In this document: positions 32,841-37,863 of the stretch, piece after piece
How positions within the stretch are numbered: the stretch's first letter is position 1
Layout: every line of letters begins with the position of its first letter
DNA from: an uncultured Prevotella sp.
GTDB lineage: Bacteria > Bacteroidota > Bacteroidia > Bacteroidales > Bacteroidaceae
Assembly (NCBI GenBank): GCA_946540435.1
Contig: CAMNII010000022.1
Span: forward strand, 1-37,863
DNA length: 37,863 bases
Direction of reading: 5' to 3'
The notes under the pieces: model-generated
Told to the model about the DNA's origin: nothing
What the model saw: only the letters and a program-made list of their open reading frames with translations
Database searches by the model: none
Translations under genes and position numbers: made by a program

Positions 32841-33947
32841 CTACAGGCAAACGGGATGGTACTCCATTCCCCATGCTTCTGCCACTGCCTTGAAGGTTAC
32901 TTGTCCCTCAACGACATTCAGCCCTTTGAACAGTGCCGCATCGTCTTTGCAGGCTTGCCTCCAGCCCTTGTCGGCCAGTGCCAAGGCATACCTCAGCGTG
33001 GCATTCGTCAGCGCTGTCGTAGAAGTATGTGGCACTGCGCCCGGGATGTTGGCCACGGCATAGTGCAGGATGCCATCGACTTCATAGGTCGGATTGCTAT
33101 GCGTCGTCGGGTGAGAAGTCTCGAAACAGCCTCCCTGGTCGATGGCTACGTCGACAAGCACCGTCCCAGGCTCCATCAAACCGAGCATATCCCGCGTAAT
33201 AAGATGCGGGCACTTGGCCCCAGGAATCAACACGGATCCGATAACGACATCTGTATCAGGCAGTTCGCGACGGATATTATGCGCTGAGGAATAAAGCGTA
33301 TGGACATTGGCAGGCGTCTCGATGTCAAGCTGGCGAAGACGAGGTAGCGAGACGTCAGTGATATAGACCTCAGCACCCATGCCGGCAGCCAGGCGCGCTG
33401 CTGCCTCACCCACGGTACCACCTCCGAGCACAAGGACTTTCGCCGGCTTCACACCAGGCACGCCACCGATGAGTTTTCCTTTGCCACCCTTCGTCCGCTG
33501 GAGATAATAGGCACCATTGATTGCTGCCATACGGCCGGCCACCTCGCTCATCGGTATCAGCAAGGGCAAGGAACGGTCGGCCAGCTGTACCGTCTCGTAG
33601 GCCACACAGACGGCGCCGCTCGCCAGCATAGCCTTCGTCAACGCCTCGTCGCAGGCAAAATGGAAATAGGTGAACAGCACCTGGCCGGGTTTCACCAATG
33701 CATACTCCGGCTCTATCGGCTCCTTCACCTTCACGATCATGTCGGCCATGGCGTAGGTCGCCTCAATGGTCGGAAGGATCTCTGCTCCCGCTGACTGATA
33801 GTCGGCATCAGAGAAGCCGCTGCCCTCGCCGGCAGTATGCTGAACGTACACTTCATGGCCGTGGCCAACCAATTCACTCACGCCAGCGGGAGTCATCCCT
33901 ACTCGACTCTCGTTGTTCTTGATTTCTTTTGGAATTCCGATTTTCAT
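32841..33947 (-). CDS. ald: Alanine dehydrogenase
   Basis: NAD-dependent enzyme of 368 residues interconverting alanine and pyruvate plus ammonia. The N terminus MKIGIPKEIKNNESRVGMTP carries the substrate-binding Arg of the family. Substrate Lys is in VKVKEPIE, His in YFHFA, and the NAD loop is GGGTVGEAAARLAAGMGA. The length is normal. The pyridine nucleotide transhydrogenase alpha subunit is the related alternative, but it would be longer and paired with a beta subunit. Confidence 0.94.
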   Translation of the reverse strand: MKIGIPKEIKNNESRVGMTPAGVSELVGHGHEVYVQHTAGEGSGFSDADYQSAGAEILPTIEATYAMADMIVKVKEPIEPEYALVKPGQVLFTYFHFACDEALTKAMLASGAVCVAYETVQLADRSLPLLIPMSEVAGRMAAINGAYYLQRTKGGKGKLIGGVPGVKPAKVLVLGGGTVGEAAARLAAGMGAEVYITDVSLPRLRQLDIETPANVHTLYSSAHNIRRELPDTDVVIGSVLIPGAKCPHLITRDMLGLMEPGTVLVDVAIDQGGCFETSHPTTHSNPTYEVDGILHYAVANIPGAVPHTSTTALTNATLRYALALADKGWRQACKDDAALFKGLNVVEGQVTFKAVAEAWGMEYHPVCL

Positions 33948-33995
33948 GATTCTAGTTGTTTATGGTTAGTAAAAATCTCCTCGCTTGGTGCACAG

Positions 33996-34388
33996 TCATG
34001 GAATAAAGGGCAGCAAGAGGCGGTCGGCAGCCGTGAGTTTTAGCCTCGGAATCTGTTTCGCCGTACACCAGCGGCTATTCAAATGCTCAAAAAGCGTCGG
34101 CTCACCATCGCCCGGGCGACACAGGTAGGCCGTCAGCGTAATGCTGAAATCGGGATAGTCATAGTCCACACGGGCCAGACGCCGACCGACAAAGACATCC
34201 CAGTCCATCTCTTCCTTGATCTCACGGATGAGGGCCTCGTGGTCGCATTCGCCAGCCTTCACCTTGCCCCCGGGAAACTCCCAGTGCTCACTGGTATAGT
34301 CATACTCCGAACGCGTACGCTGGACACAGAAGTACTTCTTGCCTTTCTGAATAACGGCAGCCACCACATCAAAATGTTTCTTTTCCAT
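33996..34388 (-). CDS. Nudix hydrolase, MutT-like
   Basis: Nucleoside diphosphate-linked hydrolase of 130 residues. The Nudix box runs from GGKVKAGE to REIKEEM. The final Gly of the consensus (EExGU) is replaced by Asp (EEMDW), while the catalytic Glu residues are kept. Family proteins of this size (MutT, NudG) hydrolyse oxidised or modified nucleotides such as 8-oxo-dGTP or 5-methyl-dCTP; the substrate here is unproven. It lies 48 bases upstream of ald and shares a divergent region with the pantothenate kinase gene. Confidence 0.9.
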   Translation of the reverse strand: MEKKHFDVVAAVIQKGKKYFCVQRTRSEYDYTSEHWEFPGGKVKAGECDHEALIREIKEEMDWDVFVGRRLARVDYDYPDFSITLTAYLCRPGDGEPTLFEHLNSRWCTAKQIPRLKLTAADRLLLPFIP

Positions 34389-34444
34389 AGGCTTTTTGCA
34401 TATGTTTTTAGCTATTGGTTACGAACCATTATTAATTATTGTTG

Positions 34445-34452
34445 CAAATTTA
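34445..34452 (-). promoter_or_regulatory. Putative -7 element of the Nudix gene
   Basis: The minus strand reads TAAATTTG, matching TAnnTTTG, 56 bases before the ATG at 34388. No good -33 box. Confidence 0.45.
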
Positions 34453-34495
34453 CAAAAAAATCCGAGTTAACCGCATCGTTTTATCAGTTTTTTAT

Positions 34496-34503
34496 TACTT
34501 TTG
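34496..34503 (+). promoter_or_regulatory. Putative -7 element of coaW
   Basis: TACTTTTG, a TAnnTTTG match, lies 21 bases before the ATG at 34525. It makes the TTG at 34501 unusable as a start. Confidence 0.6.
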
Positions 34504-34524
34504 CATTCAAAAAAAACACAGCTC

Positions 34525-35367
34525 ATGAAAATAGTCATTGGTATTGACGTGGGGATTAGCACCACGAAAATTGTCGGTATCGACGCCGACGGAAATATTT
34601 TCTCGCCCATACGCATCAAAGCGACAGACCCCGTGGCGTCACTATACGGAGCCTTCGGACGCTACCTCCACGACAACAATATCACGCTCAACGATGTGGA
34701 ACACGTGATGATTACTGGAGTGGGAGCAGCCTATATCGAGGCGCCTGTCTATGGACTCCCTACCGACAAAGCCGACGAATTCCTGGCCGATGGCCTTGGA
34801 GCACGCTACGAGACGGGACTGGACAGGATGATTGTCGTCAGCATGGGGACGGGAACATCGCTCGTGCAGTGCAGTGGCGACGACATCCGCCACATCGGAG
34901 GACTGGGCATCGGTGGCGGCACGCTGATGGGACTGTCGCGCATCATGCTGCAGACGGATGACATCCCTCAGGTGGTGCAACTGGCACAAGAAGGCGACCT
35001 GGCACATATCGACGTGCACATCGGCGACATCAGCCCCTATCCCCTACCCGGCCTGCCCAAGGATGCCACGGCAGCACTCTTCGGAAACGCCAAGAGCGAT
35101 GCCTCGAAAGAAGACATCGCACGGGGAATCATCAACACCGTGCTGCAGACCATCGGCTCGTCAACCATCCTCGCCTCTCTCGGCAGCGGCATCAAGGAAT
35201 ATGTGCTGATTGGCAACCTCACCCTCCTGCCTGCGTGCAACGAAGTGTTCAAAGGGCTCGAGCAACTCTATAGCGTGCGGTTCATCATTCCAAAACACAG
35301 CGAGTTCTGTACTGCCATCGGAGCAGCACTATGCTATAACTACAAGAAAGACATTACTCGTTTTTAA
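34525..35367 (+). CDS. coaW: Type II pantothenate kinase
   Basis: ASKHA-fold kinase of 280 residues catalysing the first step of coenzyme A synthesis. The phosphate-1 loop is IGIDVGISTTKIVGID. The GTGTSLVQ and GIGGGTLMGLSRIM segments match the type II (CoaW/eukaryote-like) family rather than type I or III. The start is moved from the upstream TTG to the ATG at 34525. It is followed 21 bases later by a DUF3332 lipoprotein gene. Confidence 0.92.
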   Translation: MKIVIGIDVGISTTKIVGIDADGNIFSPIRIKATDPVASLYGAFGRYLHDNNITLNDVEHVMITGVGAAYIEAPVYGLPTDKADEFLADGLGARYETGLDRMIVVSMGTGTSLVQCSGDDIRHIGGLGIGGGTLMGLSRIMLQTDDIPQVVQLAQEGDLAHIDVHIGDISPYPLPGLPKDATAALFGNAKSDASKEDIARGIINTVLQTIGSSTILASLGSGIKEYVLIGNLTLLPACNEVFKGLEQLYSVRFIIPKHSEFCTAIGAALCYNYKKDITRF

Positions 35368-35388
35368 TCAATTCACAAACATTGTACT

Positions 35389-35937
35389 ATGAAAAAGAAT
35401 TATCTATCCATCTCGGCAGTGCTTCTCGCCGCTGCCATGCTGTCAACCTCATGTGTAGGTTCGTTCTCGCTCTTCAACAAGCTGGCTTCATGGAACAAGC
35501 AGGCTACAGGGAGCAAGTTCCTCAACGAAATCATCTTCCTCATTATCAGCCCTGCCTATGCTGTTTGCTCGGCTGTCGACGTCATCGTGCTCAACACCGT
35601 AGAATTCTGGAGCGGTAACAACCCTGTGGCTTCGAACATCGGAAAGACCACCAACGTACTGGGCAGCGATGGTAACTATTATGCTGTCAAGACTCTCAAA
35701 GACGGTTATGAGATCACATCACCAAACGGTGAGCAGGTGCTGCTCGTCTACAACGCCGCTGACAACTCATGGTCGATGCAGCAGAATGGTGAGACGCGCG
35801 AGATATTCCGCTTCAACACCGATGGCACCATCAAGGCCACCCTGTCGGACGGCCGTCAGATGGATGTCGCCCTGAACGAAGAGGGTCTCAACATGGTTCG
35901 CCAGTCAGCAGACTGCTACTGGGCTATGAACGACTAA
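35389..35937 (+). CDS. DUF3332 family lipoprotein
   Basis: Lipoprotein of 182 residues with lipobox STSC (Cys22). The mature part begins with the DUF3332 pattern CVGSFSLFNKLASWNK and continues to a hydrophobic segment (FLIISPAYAVCSAVDVIVLN) and FWSGNNPV. The second half is a soluble beta domain. Function is unknown. It probably shares the coaW transcript. Confidence 0.9.
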   Translation: MKKNYLSISAVLLAAAMLSTSCVGSFSLFNKLASWNKQATGSKFLNEIIFLIISPAYAVCSAVDVIVLNTVEFWSGNNPVASNIGKTTNVLGSDGNYYAVKTLKDGYEITSPNGEQVLLVYNAADNSWSMQQNGETREIFRFNTDGTIKATLSDGRQMDVALNEEGLNMVRQSADCYWAMND

Positions 35938-35992
35938 GCAACACCAGTTATCGTCCTGAAGAGCTGAAGGATCCTCATCATGATTTATCGCT

Positions 35993-36046
35993 AATCGACC
36001 GCCAGAAAGGCACTTTAGCGTTTTCACCATCATAAAAGTCTATTTA
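35993..36046. repeat. Dispersed intergenic repeat, copy 2
   Basis: Ungapped match to 26229-26282 with the same core strings. It lies between the DUF3332 gene and a bidirectional terminator. Confidence 0.75.
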
Positions 36047-36090
36047 TGCCTCCACACGAGGGGGGGGACGTCACGCTGCAGGACAAACAA

Positions 36091-36122
36091 AAATGGGGAA
36101 TGACCGTCATCATTCCCCATTT
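36091..36122. terminator. Bidirectional terminator hairpin
   Basis: AAATGGGGAATGA (36091-36103) and TCATTCCCCATTT (36110-36122) are perfect 13-bp complements with a 6-base loop. A-rich and T-rich flanks lie on either side. It separates the convergent DUF3332 and patatin genes. Confidence 0.85.
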
Positions 36123-36169
36123 CTTTATTCGCCATCATTTTCCATTTTCTTATCATTGGCGTCAGGACA

Positions 36170-37150
36170 CTAATCGTTCTTTTGTATCAGCAACAGTTCC
36201 TCACGATGCTGCAGCGCTGCCTCGCGCCCCAGCTGAATCATGCGGGCGATACTCTTGTCCTGGAAACTCATCGTGTCGTCATCGGTGATGGCAGGATGGA
36301 TATAGATGTCGCACAGCTTCTTGTTCTCCTCGTAGCGCTGGCGGTCGGGACGGTTGACGGCCCAGCTGACCATCGGACTGATTTTCAGCATGTCACCAAT
36401 ATAATCCACGAGGGTTTCCTTCTGACGTGCAGGTAGCGGCTTGTGCTGTTTCTGCTGCAGGTCTACAGCAATAACGATGTCGGCACCCATCCGGCGGACC
36501 ACGTCGACAGGCAGGTTGTTAATCATTCCGCCGTCGAGCAAGGTCATATCATCGATTTTCACAGGACGGAAGCAGCCGGGAATAGCCATCGATGCACGCA
36601 TGGCGACAGCAGGACTGCCTTCGGAAAAGACAACCTCTGTCGCCGTCTTCATGTCGAATGCCACACAGCGGAACGGAATGTCGAGATGCTCCATCTCGTT
36701 GATGCCACGCATGCCCATGAGGGAGTCGAGCATGGCTTCCACCTGCTGACCTCGCAACAGGCCGCCCCTGTCAAAGATGCCTTCCCCCTTGTTGAGCATG
36801 GGAAAGCCGAAGACATAGACGGTCTCGCCTTCATCCTTATAGGGTACCGTAGACAGATCGTCGCGACGGTCGGTAAGCAGGGAGAACCATTCCTGATGAC
36901 GAAACAGCGAGTCGAGTTCTGCAGCACGATAGCCTGTGGCATAGAGTCCACCGACGATGGCACCGATGCTGGTGCCGGCAATATAGTCGATAGGGACATT
37001 CAGCTCCTCAAGAACCTGAAGCACACCAACTTCGGCAGCGCCCTTAGCGCCACCGCCACCCAGCACCAGCCCCACCTTCGGACGCTGAGCCTCAGCAACA
37101 CCCACTGCCAGCAAAACGGCCAGCAACAGCGTTATCATCCGTTTCCACAT
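36170..37150 (-). CDS. Exported patatin-like phospholipase
   Basis: Protein of 326 residues with a signal peptide (MWKRMITLLLAVLLAVGVAEA). The patatin fold shows the oxyanion loop GGGGAKGAAEVGVL (31-44), the nucleophile Ser61 in GTSIG and the catalytic Asp206 in DGGMINNLP. It is close in layout to the RssA/YchK and NTE-like families. A C-terminal beta-barrel domain found in longer Bacteroidota patatins is absent. Substrates are likely lipids or lysophospholipids in the periplasm or outer membrane. Confidence 0.9.
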   Translation of the reverse strand: MWKRMITLLLAVLLAVGVAEAQRPKVGLVLGGGGAKGAAEVGVLQVLEELNVPIDYIAGTSIGAIVGGLYATGYRAAELDSLFRHQEWFSLLTDRRDDLSTVPYKDEGETVYVFGFPMLNKGEGIFDRGGLLRGQQVEAMLDSLMGMRGINEMEHLDIPFRCVAFDMKTATEVVFSEGSPAVAMRASMAIPGCFRPVKIDDMTLLDGGMINNLPVDVVRRMGADIVIAVDLQQKQHKPLPARQKETLVDYIGDMLKISPMVSWAVNRPDRQRYEENKKLCDIYIHPAITDDDTMSFQDKSIARMIQLGREAALQHREELLLIQKND

Positions 37151-37172
37151 AGTTCTTTACTTTTACACACGG

Positions 37173-37180
37173 CAAAGGTA
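37173..37180 (-). promoter_or_regulatory. Putative -7 element of the patatin gene
   Basis: TACCTTTG on the minus strand, 22 bases upstream of the ATG at 37150. Confidence 0.6.
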
Positions 37181-37275
37181 TTAAAAATATCATTACATTC
37201 CGCTAAAAGCCATAGTATTTTCACTTTTTTTGTGGTAAGCAGAACATAACCATCCCCTTGTTTTTTTGTCACGAA

Positions 37276-37343
37276 TTAGAGAATCTGAAGACAAGAGGCC
37301 GCCACCCCACAGGGCAGCGGCCTCCATGCCGTTGATTCTCTAA
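37276..37343 (-). terminator. Nested hairpin after the small peptide gene
   Basis: The outer arms TTAGAGAATC (37276-37285) and GATTCTCTAA (37334-37343) are perfect complements. Inside, GAGGCCGC (37295-37302) pairs with GCGGCCTC (37317-37324). It begins 7 bases after the stop of the peptide gene on the minus strand. No T-run follows in that direction; a poly-T lies on the other strand. Confidence 0.7.
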
Positions 37344-37350
37344 GGGTCGA

Positions 37351-37554
37351 TTACTCCCAGGTGTCCCAGATGCTGCCACCCTTGGCAAGGTTGCCTTCGG
37401 TGGGATCACTGTCATTCAGTTCGTTGTTCGCGTTCGACAGACCCTGACCCAGCTTGCCAACACCCTTATCCTGAATGCCGGAAGCGGTCTGAAGCAGAGA
37501 ACTGATAATCATGCTATGCACCTCTGTTGCAGGTGCGCTATATGTCTTTTTCAT
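37351..37554 (-). CDS. Small Bacteroidota peptide, MKKTYxxP type
   Basis: Protein of 67 residues, not a family I can name. It starts MKKTYSAPATEVHSMIISSLLQTASG and continues with a polar Gly/Asn/Asp-rich tail ending GGSIWDTWE. Many short Bacteroidota proteins share this pattern: MKKxYxxP, then V and hydrophobic residues, then a Ser/Gly-rich tail. Their role is unknown. There is no signal peptide or lipobox. It follows the larger secreted protein gene by 21 bases and is likely co-transcribed. Confidence 0.7.
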   Translation of the reverse strand: MKKTYSAPATEVHSMIISSLLQTASGIQDKGVGKLGQGLSNANNELNDSDPTEGNLAKGGSIWDTWE

Positions 37555-37575
37555 ATTGTTTTACCTCCTTCTGTT

Positions 37576-37863
37576 TTATTTGTTGACAAACTTCTTACCG
37601 TTCACAATCACGACGCCGCAGTAGCTGTCGCTGACACGCTGACCCTGCAAGTTGTATGCGGGAGCAGCCTCTTCGCTCACGCTCAGTACGCTGTTGACAG
37701 CGGTCGTATTGTCGTCAAATCCGAAGAATCCCTTGGCAGGATCGCTGATGGCAGCCGACAGATAAGCCGTATGGGCACCCACGGTGAAGCCGTTGGTAGC
37801 GTTCACCTTGAAGAAACCTACCACGCCGTCTTTCTTCAGCAGCACGAAGTTCGTCTTGCCGCC
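37576..37863 (-). CDS. C-terminal part of a secreted Prevotella-type protein (partial)
   Basis: Open to the window edge; the frame reads GGKTNFVLLKKDGVVGFFKVN at its upstream end, so the true start lies beyond 37863. The tail AYNLQGQRVSDSYCGVVIVNGKKFVNK resembles the C-terminal segment (YNLxGQRV...IVNGKK) of many Prevotella cell-surface or secreted proteins. That segment often follows adhesin-like or repeat regions and resembles a sorting-type domain. The body of the protein cannot be described from this fragment. Confidence 0.7.
   Translation of the reverse strand, partial: GGKTNFVLLKKDGVVGFFKVNATNGFTVGAHTAYLSAAISDPAKGFFGFDDNTTAVNSVLSVSEEAAPAYNLQGQRVSDSYCGVVIVNGKKFVNK

Overview
The window reads as chromosomal DNA from a Bacteroidota member, most likely Prevotellaceae or a close relative. 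The reasons are TAnnTTTG promoter elements (TACCTTTG, TACTTTTG and similar) upstream of many genes, an RprX/RprY-type two-component pair, Bacteroidota-typical small families (DUF3256, DUF3332, a YtxH plus holin-like cluster), a secreted sialidase and a secreted GH51 arabinofuranosidase, and a C-terminal tail (YNLQGQRVS...VNGKK) common in Prevotella secreted proteins. Species cannot be fixed from sequence reading alone.

Layout. 1-553: gene-free, with a 3 x 22-bp palindromic array and an AT-rich promoter region. 554-7241 (+): rprX-rprY, monofunctional transglycosylase, PcrA/UvrD helicase and a Gfo/Idh/MocA oxidoreductase. 7242-7482: a hairpin and leader-like stretch. 7483-10973 (-): DUF3256 protein, a secreted unknown and bifunctional PBP1A. 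11093-12506 (+): pyrB-pyrI, meeting a convergent sialidase (12484-13761, -) with a 23-bp overlap of coding ends. 13919-18869 (+): CobW-type GTPase with a very long His/Asp tract, glyA, a small Cys-rich membrane protein and a YgiQ radical SAM protein ending in four 20-residue repeats. 18870-19314: gene-free and rich in palindromes. 19315-20182 (-): small envelope cluster. 20419-26116 (+): SPOR lipoprotein, ruvX, def, TPR protein, thrS. 26432-32600 (-): GH51, phosphoesterase, gpsA, lysS. 32841-34388 (-): alanine dehydrogenase and a Nudix hydrolase. 34525-35937 (+): type II pantothenate kinase and a DUF3332 lipoprotein. 36170-37863 (-): patatin-like lipase, a small peptide gene and the C-terminal part of a larger secreted protein.

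Most genes are core housekeeping: cell wall synthesis (MtgA, PBP1A), pyrimidine synthesis, one-carbon metabolism, translation (ThrRS, LysRS, deformylase), DNA repair (PcrA, RuvX), lipid and CoA precursors (GpsA, CoaW). The sialidase and GH51 enzyme add host- or plant-glycan scavenging. I found no defence island, prophage, complete IS, CRISPR array, rRNA or tRNA. The most unusual content is non-coding: two intergenic arrays of different sequence that both consist of three 22-bp palindromic units, a dispersed ~54-bp intergenic repeat in two copies, several perfect long hairpins, and small tandem duplications over gene 3' ends.
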